This document shows, in pieces, positions 1 through 9,641 of a stretch of 64,000 nucleotides of DNA (the stretch's first letter is position 1; each line of letters starts with the position of its first letter). Location: NCBI GenBank assembly GCA_963924555.1, contig OZ004586.1, positions 4,174,501-4,238,500 on the forward strand. Reading direction: 5' to 3'. Source of the stretch: Crambe crambe (taxonomy: Eukaryota; Porifera; Demospongiae; Poecilosclerida; Crambeidae). The position numbers were made by a program, and so were the translations under genes. The notes beneath the pieces are model-generated. The model had not been told where the DNA came from and made no database searches. It saw only the letters and a list, made by a program, of their open reading frames with translations.

Positions 1-331
1 AGCTGGATATAGAGCAGCTGGAAAGTGAGGTGGATGCACTACATGGGGAGGGTGGAGCTGGTGACAGGAGAAGTGGAGCTAGAATGCTCTTCAAGGAGGG
101 CGGAGTTTGAATCTATAGTTGCTGACTGAATAGCTTTTCCTCATAGTCTGGACATGCCATGCTAGCTTCTTTACAAATATCCCAGGAGCTGCACCAGGGT
201 TCCTGGCTTACCACAGAATACGCTGGGGTTGTTGAGTTCATCTGTGACTACGTTGTTCTTCAGCATTTTGAAGCGCTACAGCTAAGCTTACCTCCTTGGA
301 AACGGTTAGTGCGTTGCTAAGTTCTAAATCA
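1..331. other. gene-less flank
   Basis: I see no supported coding region, RNA gene or clear transposon end here. The stretch is ordinary AT-leaning spacer leading into the foldback element at 332. Confidence 0.5.
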
Positions 332-464
332 GTTAGACACCTCGACCAATGGGGTCTACGACACCCTCAGGCCCTTAGCAGTACCCTCGCTGTGCTCGGG
401 ATGCTATAGCCCAGGGCCTTTAGGTTGTCTAAATACAGTAGACCCCTTGGTCTCGGTGTCTAAC
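332..464. mobile_element. foldback MITE-like element
   Basis: The ends are inverted repeats of about 27 bp: the left begins GTTAGACACC and carries GGGGTCTAC, and the right is its near-perfect reverse complement ending GGTGTCTAAC. The interior (CAGGCCCT...AGGGCC) is also partly self-complementary, so the whole 133 bp can fold. There is no ORF and I could not fix a target-site duplication. It is a non-autonomous DNA element of unassigned family. Confidence 0.55.
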
Positions 465-473
465 TATTATTAT

Positions 474-910
474 GACTCTTTCAAGGATCAACGAGTAGAA
501 AAGATCATAGCTGGTATAATTTGGAGTGGATTTATCCAGAAATACTTGCTATAGCTTGAGTGGTTCGTGAGATATCGTTGTCTAAGAAGAACAATCGTAT
601 TTCTGAAACGGTAAACTCCCTGATCCTGAAACTTGGTCTGCACTTTGTAGTAGGCTCTACACTGTGAAAAGAAATGTGTACCCATTTTTAGGTTATCTAA
701 GTTCCAATTTGCAACTCAGATAACCTAAAAATGGGTTGTTTTTACACATTTTGCTTTTACAGTGTAGTAGGCTGATAATCATTCACAGTATAGCTTTTGT
801 TAAGTTTAAGGGGAACTAGAATTTCACTTTTTGTAGTCTATATGCATGCAGCACGCGCCCCCGTCCGTGTCATCCCGTAGTACATAGAGAGAGCTACCAC
901 TCTCTCTGAT
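474..910. repeat. dispersed repeat, copy 1 (interrupted)
   Basis: This stretch matches 34835-35122 over most of its length, in the same order: CTCTTTC(A/G)AGGAT, the ATTTCTGAAA...GTAAGCTC-type block, CTGCACTTTGTAGTAGGCT, GCTTTTGTTAAGT, and CATAGAGAGAGCTACC. A diverged inverted copy lies at 35165-35459. Copy 1 is interrupted by the small element at 657-764. No coding capacity is supported; the apparent minus-strand ORF at 488-685 spans both the repeat and the insertion. Confidence 0.65.
657..764. mobile_element. short TIR transposon (MITE) inside dispersed repeat
   Basis: The terminal inverted repeats are CTACACTGTGAAAAG and the complement of CTTTTACAGTG(TAG). The inner arms also pair (CCCATTTTTAGGTTATCT against AGATAACCTAAAAATGGG), so nearly all of the element is a hairpin. 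TAGTAGGCT stands on both sides (648-656 and 765-773). The paralogous repeat at about 35010 has a single TAGTAGGCT and no insert, an empty-site control. Exact ends are ambiguous by 3 bp because the TIR and the duplication share TAG. Confidence 0.75.
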
Positions 911-1144
911 AATTCAACATGTTATTTGACTATCTCCCCACTATTCATTTATTATCTATCTTATAGACCTCCCGGTTATGGCTGGCAGTATGATTGATTT
1001 TGTTCAGTAATGATTACCACTTTTTGCTTGTATCACCCTCCCCATTGCCTATTTCGATAGAATACCTATCTAGGGGTTAGAAATAGCAGGTCATTATCAT
1101 TATGCATTTATATGTATATTTAATATACAGCTGTACCTCTTGCT

Positions 1145-1290
1145 TCAGCTTCCTCACTGAGCCATGCCTCGCACTGTGGATTCATTTTCTTCACCTTGCG
1201 CTATAAGAGAGTTCCAGTGCCCCATCCAATTTCCATAACTCCAAATCTTACAGGCTTTCCAGCTGAGCAGCCAGATGCAACGTCCGAATA
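1145..1290 (-). pseudogene. decayed Death-domain exon relic
   Basis: The minus strand resembles the Death-domain exon of gene A (29593-29847) at DNA and protein level. One frame gives DLELWKLDGALELSYS, against KLRELGGALGLSYQ in gene A. After a frame change another gives KKMNPQCEAWLSEE, against KKMDPLCDEMVAAWLNEE. A stop before the first segment and the frameshift between them mean it cannot code. It indicates that the Death exon belongs to a larger dispersed family, or that a copy of gene A's 5' end was deposited here. No flanking exons are recognisable. Confidence 0.65.
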
Positions 1291-1480
1291 ATGATAGCGC
1301 GCAGTTTACTGTTATGGTTTTGTGGTGTGAACGTGGGTGTAAATTGCAACGACCGACCAGACCCCTTCCGCGTGCGGATGATGTAATACATCCGTGCTGC
1401 GGTTCGTGAAAACTGAAAAGCATAGTGCATAGATACTTAGCCTCGCGCCAGGCTCTCAGGAAAAGAGAGCCTGGCTTAGA

Positions 1481-2453
1481 GACATGCAAATTTTATGCCT
1501 TCTTTTCTTCTATGCTCCAATGCCAGAACCCCTGCCCTATTATGCTCAACAAAAATGCCTATTATGCTTTTAAAAATTGGTAAGAAAATTGTATGCCAGC
1601 CGTATTTTTCACGCGCGAAGAGGGGGCCGAGGGGGAAAGGAAGAAAAATACGTCTGGTCAGACTGGCCAGGTTTTTGTGAACTCCGCCAGAATCTTGACG
1701 GAGCCAATCAGATCAAAGTAGTCATGTGATGTTCAATAAATCATGTGACATGATGACGTATTGCTACTTTTTCTAGCTCGCGCGTGAAAATGAACCGAAG
1801 CAGTAGAGAAGAGAACCCACAGTGAAGAGGAGGTAGGCGCAGTTATGGACGAGGCAACCAAAAGGCTTGGGTAGTCTAGCTTTAGAGAAAACCAAAGGCG
1901 CATCATAGCCAGTTTTTGCAAGTGGCCGAAGTGATGTCTTCGCTAGCATGCCTACTGGCAGTGGCAATCACTTTTAGTAACTGCATTTTGCCAACTTTAT
2001 TTGACTAACAGACGCCTCCATTGCCAAATTCAAATTAGTCATGTGATTTTAATGTGACTTGACCGCGCGACTAAAATTAATTGCATTCCTTTTGTTCACA
2101 AAATCCTGGCGAGTCTGACCAGACTGTATATGGAATATTCAGGCTGGCTCGCGAGACTAAGAAAATTGGTTTATTGCAGCCTCTTTTAGTCATCCATCAT
2201 AATTTTATCAGCAGCAAGTTAGTTTGCTGGAACATTATTAGTAAAGAAAACAGCAGCAGAAGACAGTTGTAATAGTTTTTTTATATATATATTTTTTATT
2301 ACCACCACCAATTATATAGGTGGCTACTCTAATTCAGCGGTTTATACAAAGGAACTCAAGAGTTGACATCAATATCTATATCTCCTGGAAGTAAAAATCC
2401 CCTATTATGCTGGCATTAAGATCAACCCATTATGCCAGCATAATTTGCATGTC
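1481..2453. mobile_element. candidate non-autonomous element with short inverted ends
   Basis: GACATGCAAATT starts at 1481 and its reverse complement ends at 2453. Just inside each end are inverted tracts rich in TATTATGC and TGCCAGCATAAT motifs. The 973-bp interior has no convincing ORF. A hairpin (GCCAGGCTCTC/GAGAGCCTGGC, 1447-1475) abuts the left end. A related TATTATGCCAGCAT motif occurs at 34245-34320. No target duplication was found, so boundaries are tentative. Confidence 0.35.
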
Positions 2454-2464
2454 CCGGCCCTGAC

Positions 2465-2945
2465 TGAAGTAGAAATTTTTAGACATATTTATAGTCTGTC
2501 GGGTATGATACATTTTCCCAGAAGATCCTGATCTAGTGGAACAATCAGAAAACTGATATAGTTTAGAATGTCAAAGTGCTCCATTGGAGATTTCAGGCAA
2601 CTGAGACAGAACATGAGATCACTCAATTCCAGTTCATACATCAGTGGTAGTAAACCTATAATGACAGTAATCTGGCTCTATAGTTGATAGGTGGATAACC
2701 AAGAATGTACTTGGTAGCTTGATGCTGTATCTCCTCCAGCTTATCAATATCCTTTAGGAGGTGTGAACGCCACACTGGTGAACAGTACAGCAACTGTGAG
2801 CGCACCAGGGAAATGTACATCACTTTCTTTCCATTCGCTGAGTTACCTAAGCTGAATGTCCTGCGTAGTAGCCCTAACACGATAGGCTCGCTGGGCAATC
2901 ATGGACATGTGCCCGAAATGTCAAGTCGGCTGATACCATGATACC
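2465..2945 (-). pseudogene. non-LTR retrotransposon 3' fragment (RT C-terminus)
   Basis: The minus-strand translation carries the C-terminal landmarks of a LINE ORF2: KVMYISLVRSQLLYCSPVW, then LLKDIDKLEEIQHQATKYIL, then about 60 residues continuing past a stop at 2656 (LMYELELSDLMFCLSCLK). The RT catalytic core is missing. The family looks CR1/Jockey-like. The fragment is defective, with at least one internal stop. It sits tail-out next to the oppositely oriented endonuclease piece at 3060-4447 and is probably the same insertion. Confidence 0.7.
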
Positions 2946-3059
2946 TAGCCTAGCTACTGAGATAAGGCAAGCAGGCAGCTCATAACTTCAAGTGGTACAT
3001 CGACATCTGACTCCGATTCCCAATGTCTAGTCCCTGCAACAGTCAATCCCAGGATTGAC

Positions 3060-4447
3060 TATCACTGACAACACGTTGTTTGAGTATCTTTTATATCAAC
3101 ACACGAAGTTTAGTGAACAAGCTGTCTTCTTTACATGCTCTTTTATACTCATCTAGGTACTCTATTTATTGTTTCTCAGAGACCTGGCTTTCAGATCACA
3201 TTTTAGACAAGGAAATAATTCCAAGTAACTTTACTTTGTATAGAAAAGATAGATCTACTAGAGGTGGAGGGGTTTTAATCGCAGTTAGAGAATCTATAAC
3301 CTCAACTTTTGTCAACACGGGACGACTTGGAAGTACTCGCAGTAAGACTAGGACCACCTTGCAACCTCATCTTGTGCACTGTTTATATACCTCCAGCAGA
3401 ATCAGCAAACTATCATGGTACTCTTACAGACTTTCTGGGATCGCTATGCTCTACCCATGAGTTATTATTGGAGACTTCAATTACCCAGACATATGTTGGT
3501 CTACGCTAACAGCAACTACACTTCATTCCAACCAATTTTGCGACTTTACGTTCAAGTATAACTTGCTGCAACTTATTGATTGCCCTACTCATGTTAGAGG
3601 TAACATCCTAGACTTAGTCCTTGTCAACAACAGTGACTTGGTGAATGGAATAACAATTTGTAAGGATGACGAGTGTCTTATACAATCGGATCACTTCCCA
3701 ATACATCTAAACTTAAATATAAAGACGAAACAGGAATGCAGTAAGAAGCCTACCCTTGTGTATGATTATCAGAAAGCTGACTGGAGAGGCCTCTGTGATT
3801 ACCTAATGGATGAGGACTTTAGTGCTTGTTTTGAGTCGGAAGATGTAGAATTAATCTGGGCAATATTTAAGCTAATAACTACATCAGCTATGGAGAAGTT
3901 TATACCTAGAGTGAGACTGAAGAATCACCAATTCCCGAAATGGTTTGATGCCGATCTGAGGCATAGGTCCAATTGCCTTAATACATTGCGGAGAAAATGT
4001 CCTGTGAACAAAAATGAGACAGCTAAAGACAAGTTTATACGGACCGAAAAATGCTTCGAAGAAGACTGTCGAATGGCAAAAACAGCATATGAGAAAAGGC
4101 TTATTGACAAAGTGGCAAATTCTGGGAGTAGAGATCTATTCAAGCACATTGCGTACTTGAAAGAAGGAGGAGTGATCCCAAAGACAGTCTACTTGAATTC
4201 TGAGACAGCATCCAATGATGAGGAGAGAGCTTCACTTTTCAACAAGTATTTCAATTCTGTATTTACAGTGAGCTCCTACACCTTGCCACCCGATGAAAAT
4301 CTCCCAATAGGCGATCCTGACTGTGCAGATTTGGAGATACTGGAAGAGGATGTGTTAGAAATCCTCTCTTGCCTTGATCCAGGAAAAGCCATGGGACTAG
4401 ATGGCATTGGGCCAAGTTTTCTCAAGCACTCATGCGAAGAATTGGAT
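3060..4447 (+). pseudogene. non-LTR retrotransposon 5' fragment (endonuclease to RT start)
   Basis: This is an apurinic-endonuclease-like (EEP) region. It shows INTRSLVNKL, then FSETWL, then RGGGVLIA, then after a frameshift TVYIPPA, then in a third frame IIGDFNYPDICW, followed by DLVLVNN and QSDHFPI. It continues through a spacer to the start of an RT domain (GKAMGLDGIGPSFLK), where similarity stops at about 4447. At least two frameshifts, near 3335 and 3460, make it dead; the last open stretch runs 3563-4516. Together with the minus-strand 3' piece it has the geometry of one LINE copy with an inverted 5' segment and an internal deletion. Confidence 0.78.
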
Positions 4448-4669
4448 CCCCAGTGCAGTGGAGGTGGATGCCACCCTCAAATAGGTATGTACTTATCTAA
4501 AATGTTTTTTGTGTAACTGGTCAACTGGTGGTTACAGATTGGAGACTGTGAAGATGATGAGGCCCTGACTGCCCTCACGGCAGAGGATGAATACTGTGTG
4601 GAGCTCCTGCAATGGTCTGGGTAATTTTCAATGCCAACAGTATGTTTGCATCATTAATAATTATAGAGT
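4448..4669. other. unassigned spacer between LINE fragment and LTR element
   Basis: The interval holds a GTATGT...TTACAG intron-like segment (about 4483-4537) followed by a short open frame ending in a stop near 4622. I could not join these into a credible coding exon, because the upstream frames do not match. It may be a host relic or captured sequence. Confidence 0.3.
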
Positions 4670-4674
4670 CTATA

Positions 4675-5057
4675 TGTGATGGACTCATTGACAGTTTGTA
4701 TGTGTGTAAGTGTGAGTTAAATTCATTATTCTGTAGTGTGGTTTAATTAGTTGTGCATGTCTAAACCTGTTCTGTATTCTGCTGTCCTGTCATCTGTGTG
4801 GTTATAATTTGTGTGCGAGATTTTTCCTGTTTTTCTGTATCAATGCGTGTTTTTTCCTGTTAGTTGAGTTTTGTATAAAAGTAGGTAACAGATACAGTTC
4901 TAGAGTTTTTTGAGAGTTGCCAGAGTTTATTTGTCAGAGTTTTTGTTGAGTTTTCAGAGTGTCTTAGAGTTGAGTTTTGTTAGATTTGATTAAAATAGTT
5001 ACTAACTGATTCAGGGTAGTCTAGATCTCTAGTTGGTAGCATACTCGGTCTACTACA
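4675..5057 (+). repeat. 5' long terminal repeat
   Basis: It starts TGTGATGGACTC and ends GTCTACTACA. It appears identical to the 3' LTR at 9642-10024. It contains a TATA-like box at 4874-4880. Confidence 0.93.
4874..4880 (+). promoter_or_regulatory. putative LTR TATA box
   Basis: TATAAAA stands in the middle of the LTR, about 180 bp before its end, the expected place for a U3 core promoter. The same motif recurs at 9841-9847 in the 3' LTR. Function is inferred from motif and position only. Confidence 0.45.
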
Positions 5058-5059
5058 CT

Positions 5060-5077
5060 TGGTGGCAGCGGTGGGAT
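5060..5077 (+). other. putative primer-binding site
   Basis: TGGTGGCAGCGGTGGGAT begins two bases after the LTR end, the standard position and TGG start for a tRNA-primed minus-strand start site. I do not name the tRNA without comparison to the host's tRNA set. Confidence 0.7.
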
Positions 5078-5130
5078 ACATCGACGACTAGTTTGGGTCA
5101 GGATCCCGCAAAAGAAATCTACGAGATTGG

Positions 5131-8100
5131 ATGACTACAAGATCAGGAAGAGGCTACAGACCAGAGACAATGGCAAACGAAGAAAGTGGATCGATGGACA
5201 TGGCTCAGATGGTGCGAGTCCTGCTGGAGGATCGGCAGAAGCGTGACCAAGAGCTAGCTGAACAACGCAGGCTCAGAGAAGAGGAAAATGCTAAACGCGA
5301 GGAGGAGATTCGTGAAGAACGCCGACGACGTGAAGAAGAAACGGCTAAACGTGAGGAGGAGATTCGCGAAGAACGCCGACGACGTGAAGAAGAAACGGCT
5401 AAACGTGAGGAGGAGATCCGTGAAGAACGTCGAAGACGTGACGAAGAAGCGGTTAAGCGGGAAGAAGAGGCTCGAATGCAAATGGAGCTACTTCGAGGTC
5501 TTCTAGAAGGAGTGCAGAGACAAGGAGAAGCCGCAATGACAAGAGCTGAGCGGGAAAAGGACGTCAAACTTACGAAATTGACAGAAGATGACGATATCGA
5601 GGCGTACCTTACGACCTTCGAGAGGTTAATGAGGGCCTACGAAGTGCCTGAAGTACGCTGGGCCTTCAAACTCGCCCCACAGTTGGTGGGAAAAGCTCAG
5701 CGAGCATATGCTGCTCTAGCTGTAGCTGATGCTGGTGACTACAAGAGAGTCAAAGCTGCAATATTGAAACGTTACGACATAACAGATGATAGTTATCGTC
5801 GAAGATTTCGAGCTGCGACACTGAAGCCAAAGGAAACGTACAAAGAGTTACATGTGAGAATGGAGGACCTGGTAACAAAGTGGCTGAAGACGTATGAGAC
5901 TGTAGAGAAGATCAAGGATCAGATCATTCTTGAGCAACTTTTGAATACCTTTGCTGAAGACACCCGAGTGTTCGTGAAAGAGCGGAAACCAAAAACAAGT
6001 GAGGAAGCATGTAAACTAGCAGATGATTTCATGACTGCAAGAGAAGAACTTAAGAAGGAGAGAGGCCGGGAGAGTGACAAGAAGCCTCAAGGAGACAGGC
6101 AATCTATTCGATGCAACAAATGTAAGAAACTGGGACACATTGCACGAGACTGTCGACAGATGCCCAATGGAAAGCCAGAGGTAAAGAAAGAGAGAGAAGA
6201 CGCTGAGAAATCCCTGAAGCCGAAACGAGATCTGAAGGATATCGAGTGTTACAATTGTCATCAAAAGGGCCATTATTCATCCAACTGCCCGAAGAATGCT
6301 CTGTTTTGTCATGATCCGCTCAATCGGAGAAAAATCTTGCAGACTTGTCTGGAGAAAGCTGGATCTATTGAAGGGAAGCAGGCTGACAACATCCTACTGG
6401 ATACTGGCTGTGGCAGATCCATGGTTCGACAGGACCTAGTACCAGAAGAGAAAATTTTGGAGGGGGAAGCCGTTGCTATACGATGTGCTCATGGTGATAC
6501 TGTCCTTTATCCTTTAGCACAGGTTGAAGTCACTGTGGATGACCAGACCATTGGGATCAAAGCAGCGGTAGCTGGTTCTCTACCAATGGATGTCTTGCTG
6601 GGGACAGATGTACCAGAGCTGGGAGAACTACTGGGTCTTAATCTACAGCCATCCAATGTCCTTGCTACTACTACCCGTTCACAGGCAAAGAAGCAGATGG
6701 AGCAAGAGCTGGACTTACAACAGAAGGATGAACTCTCTGGAGCCAAGCTAACCAGTTTGGGAGCCACCTGCGATGCAGAAGAGGAGCCATTTCAAAACTT
6801 GGACGACGAGCTCTTTGGAACCAGTCGAGAGAAGGTGTACCAAACTCGGAGCAAGAAGAGACATGACAGACACAAGCACTGGGAACCTGTTCAGGAGCCT
6901 GAAGCGGAGCAACTGGAGGAAGAATTGATGCCCCATGCTATGGATATAGCTACTGGTGAGATGAAAATTTTACAAGAGTCTGATACCTCTCTAGATGCAG
7001 TGAGAGAAGCTGCCAAGAACCAACCATGTGGATCTGGAGTAGGATTTTTTGAGAGAGACGGACTACTCTATCGTCAGTGGATTCCAGCAGGCCGAGACAA
7101 AGAATGTATGGCAGTGGATCAACTGGTGGTTCCAACACAGTGTAGGAAAACTATACTTAATCTTGCTCACAGCATTCCCCTTTCAGGACACCTGGGAAAG
7201 GAGAAAACCACCAGACGGATCCTTCAACGTTTCTACTGGCCCACCCTCTACCGAGATGTAGCAGAATATTGTCGATCCTGTGGAGCTTGCCAGAAGACAT
7301 CACATCGCCGACCACCGAAGGCACCGCTAGTCCCTCTACCTATCATCGATGAACCGTTTAGTCGGATTGCAATGGACATTGTGGGTCCGTTACCAAGAAG
7401 TCGATCTGGAAACAAGTACGTTTTAGTGCTATGTGACTATGCCACACGGTACCCTGAGGCCATTCCTTTGAAAAGCATTGATGCTAGTCATGTAGCTGAG
7501 GAATTGGTAAAGCTATTTGCCAGGGTTGGAATCCCGGAGGAGATACTGACGGACCAGGGGACAAACTTCACCTCGCAACTCTTGACAGAAATCTACCACC
7601 TACTGCATATCCACCCCATCCGGACCACCCCCTATCATCCGCAGACGGACGGATTAGTGGAGCGCTTTAACCAAACTCTCAAAGGAATGCTCCGGGAAGT
7701 CCCTCAATCTTCAACTGGTTTCTCACCTTTCGAACTCCTATATGGCCGGACAGTCCGAGGACCACTAGACATTCTCCGAGAATCATGGGTAGCGGATAAG
7801 AAGAGCGATGAGAGTGTGGTATCTCATGTACTTGCAATACGGGAGAAGATGGAGAAAATGACAGAGATCGTGAAGGAGAAGCTCACTTCATCCCAACGTG
7901 TGCAGAAGCAATGGTATGATCAAAATTCCAGGGACCGGACATTTGATCCAGGTGACCAGGTTCTAATTCTACTACCGACTTCAAGCAATAAGTTGCTGGC
8001 CCAATGGCAAGGTCCCTACGAGATAATCAAGAAGATGGGGAAAGTTGACTACATGGTCAAGCTTCATGACAGAAGAAAGAAATTCAAGGTTTATCATGTT

Positions 8101-9612
8101 AACATGTTACGAAAATGGCATGTTCCAATTGCTACAGCTTGTTACTCTGAAGAGCTATCAGAGGATCATGAGGATATACCTACTTGGGAGGAGATCAATC
8201 CAGTTGGGGTTGGCAATGTCAAACTGGGGGAGAAGTTAACTGACAAACAAGCAGAGCAGATACAGAAGCTGCTAGGAGAGTACTCAAGAGTATTTCAGGC
8301 TAAACCTGGATGTACACACCTTGCAGAACATCATATCCGAACAAAAGATGCAGTTCCAATCAAACTCCCACCATATCGTCTCCCACATGCGTATCGCGAA
8401 ACCGTGAAAACTGAACTAGACGAGATGTTGAAGGATGGCATCATAGAACCCTCTCGAAGTGAATGGAGTTTTCCACTTGTAATCGTGAAGAAGTCAGATG
8501 GATCATTGAGACTCTGTGTGGATTACAGACGACTTAACCAGATATCTGAATTTGATGCATATCCAATGCCCAGAGTTGAGGATATAATCGATCGAATAGG
8601 AAGATCCCAGTTTATCTCTACCATGGACCTGACTAGAGGATATTGGCAGGTGCCTGTGGCTGTGGAGGACAAGCCGAAAACTGCTTTTGTGACTCCTTTT
8701 GGGCTCTTTCAGTACAACATGATGCCATTTGGATTGAAGGGAGCTCCAGCGACCTTTCAAAGGTTAATGGATCAAGTGCTACATGGACTGGAGTTTGCAG
8801 GAGTCTACATTGACGATCTGATTATATTCAGTGAAACTTTGGAAGAACACCTCACCCATCTCAAGACCGTATTGGACAAGCTCAAAGAAGCTGGGCTCAC
8901 TGCCAAAGCGACGAAGTGTACATTTGGCGCTTCACACTGTACGTATCTTGGACATATTGTTGGAAGTGGATTCGTAAAACCAATCGAATCGAAGACAGCA
9001 GCTATTGAATCTTTCAAAGTCCCTCAAACGAAGAAAGACCTCCGAACATTTCTGGGAATGGCGGGTTACTATCGGCGTTTCATTCATGACTATTCAGCGA
9101 TAGCAGCACCCCTCACTGATCTGACCAAGAAATCTCAGCCAAGCAAAATTTCCTGGACTCCAGAATGCGACACAGCATTCAAAGAGCTAAAGAAGCTTCT
9201 TTCTTCATCTCCTATCCTGAGAAGTCCAGACTTCAACGCACCCTTTGTGCTACAGACAGATGCGTCTGATCTTGGGATCGGGGCAGTATTGAGTCAGAAA
9301 ACTGAGAATGGAGAAGAGCACCCAATTGCCTATTGGAGCAGGAAACTTCTACCTCGGGAAAGGCGTTACTCTACCATCGAGAAAGAGTGCTTAGCAATCA
9401 AGTTAGCCGTACAAGCCTTCCGTGTGTATTTATTGGGAAAACAGTTTACCATTGAAACTGACCATCATGCATTGGTCTGGATGGACAGACTAAAGACTTC
9501 GAACAATCGTTTGGCTCGATGGAGCATTGCACTCCAACCCTTTGATTTCACAGTGGTACACAGATCTGGCAAGAAAAATGCCAATGCTGATTCACTATCC
9601 CGTATGCAATAA
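5131..9612 (+). CDS. gag-pol: Gag-Pol polyprotein, Gmr1-like domain order
   Basis: The 1493-residue polyprotein makes the capsid-like and enzymatic proteins of the retrotransposon. In order: a charged coiled coil with a 54-bp tandem repeat (about residues 54-115); a Gag region; two CCHC knuckles (CNKCKKLGHIARDC and CYNCHQKGHYSSNC, about 327-390); an aspartic protease motif (LLDTGCGRSMV, about 423); an HHCC zinc site and integrase core with D749, D808 and E844 (a D35E spacing); an SH3-like tail (KFKVYHVNMLRKW); then RT with YIDD (Y1226) and RNase H (QTDASDLGIGAVLS). A second ATG lies 13 codons in. About 25 residues normally between MLR and EVPQSSTGFSPFE of the integrase are absent, so integrase function is doubtful although the catalytic triad remains. 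There is no stop or frameshift between gag and pol, so one translation product is expected. Confidence 0.93.
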   Translation: MTTRSGRGYRPETMANEESGSMDMAQMVRVLLEDRQKRDQELAEQRRLREEENAKREEEIREERRRREEETAKREEEIREERRRREEETAKREEEIREERRRRDEEAVKREEEARMQMELLRGLLEGVQRQGEAAMTRAEREKDVKLTKLTEDDDIEAYLTTFERLMRAYEVPEVRWAFKLAPQLVGKAQRAYAALAVADAGDYKRVKAAILKRYDITDDSYRRRFRAATLKPKETYKELHVRMEDLVTKWLKTYETVEKIKDQIILEQLLNTFAEDTRVFVKERKPKTSEEACKLADDFMTAREELKKERGRESDKKPQGDRQSIRCNKCKKLGHIARDCRQMPNGKPEVKKEREDAEKSLKPKRDLKDIECYNCHQKGHYSSNCPKNALFCHDPLNRRKILQTCLEKAGSIEGKQADNILLDTGCGRSMVRQDLVPEEKILEGEAVAIRCAHGDTVLYPLAQVEVTVDDQTIGIKAAVAGSLPMDVLLGTDVPELGELLGLNLQPSNVLATTTRSQAKKQMEQELDLQQKDELSGAKLTSLGATCDAEEEPFQNLDDELFGTSREKVYQTRSKKRHDRHKHWEPVQEPEAEQLEEELMPHAMDIATGEMKILQESDTSLDAVREAAKNQPCGSGVGFFERDGLLYRQWIPAGRDKECMAVDQLVVPTQCRKTILNLAHSIPLSGHLGKEKTTRRILQRFYWPTLYRDVAEYCRSCGACQKTSHRRPPKAPLVPLPIIDEPFSRIAMDIVGPLPRSRSGNKYVLVLCDYATRYPEAIPLKSIDASHVAEELVKLFARVGIPEEILTDQGTNFTSQLLTEIYHLLHIHPIRTTPYHPQTDGLVERFNQTLKGMLREVPQSSTGFSPFELLYGRTVRGPLDILRESWVADKKSDESVVSHVLAIREKMEKMTEIVKEKLTSSQRVQKQWYDQNSRDRTFDPGDQVLILLPTSSNKLLAQWQGPYEIIKKMGKVDYMVKLHDRRKKFKVYHVNMLRKWHVPIATACYSEELSEDHEDIPTWEEINPVGVGNVKLGEKLTDKQAEQIQKLLGEYSRVFQAKPGCTHLAEHHIRTKDAVPIKLPPYRLPHAYRETVKTELDEMLKDGIIEPSRSEWSFPLVIVKKSDGSLRLCVDYRRLNQISEFDAYPMPRVEDIIDRIGRSQFISTMDLTRGYWQVPVAVEDKPKTAFVTPFGLFQYNMMPFGLKGAPATFQRLMDQVLHGLEFAGVYIDDLIIFSETLEEHLTHLKTVLDKLKEAGLTAKATKCTFGASHCTYLGHIVGSGFVKPIESKTAAIESFKVPQTKKDLRTFLGMAGYYRRFIHDYSAIAAPLTDLTKKSQPSKISWTPECDTAFKELKKLLSSSPILRSPDFNAPFVLQTDASDLGIGAVLSQKTENGEEHPIAYWSRKLLPRERRYSTIEKECLAIKLAVQAFRVYLLGKQFTIETDHHALVWMDRLKTSNNRLARWSIALQPFDFTVVHRSGKKNANADSLSRMQ
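5290..5460 (+). repeat. 54-bp tandem repeat in gag
   Basis: Units begin at 5290, 5344, 5398 and 5452 (last partial). Each encodes an 18-residue K/E/R-rich helix segment (REEEIREERRRREEE), expanding a coiled coil near the Gag N-terminus. Confidence 0.9.
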
Positions 9613-9627
9613 ACAAGTTTATTGTCT

Positions 9628-9641
9628 AAAGGGGGGAGGAG
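9628..9641 (+). other. polypurine tract
   Basis: AAAGGGGGGAGGAG lies directly before the 3' LTR, 15 bases after the stop codon, as expected for the plus-strand primer of an LTR retrotransposon. Confidence 0.85.

Noticed and set aside
488-685. Minus-strand 65-codon ORF
   Set aside because: It crosses the boundary between a dispersed repeat and a transposon insert, so it has no conserved coding history.
4448-4625. Possible host exon pair around a GTATGT...TTACAG intron
   Set aside because: The frame that is open downstream (IGDCEDDEALTALTAEDEYC) meets a stop at the upstream donor, so no consistent splice exists.
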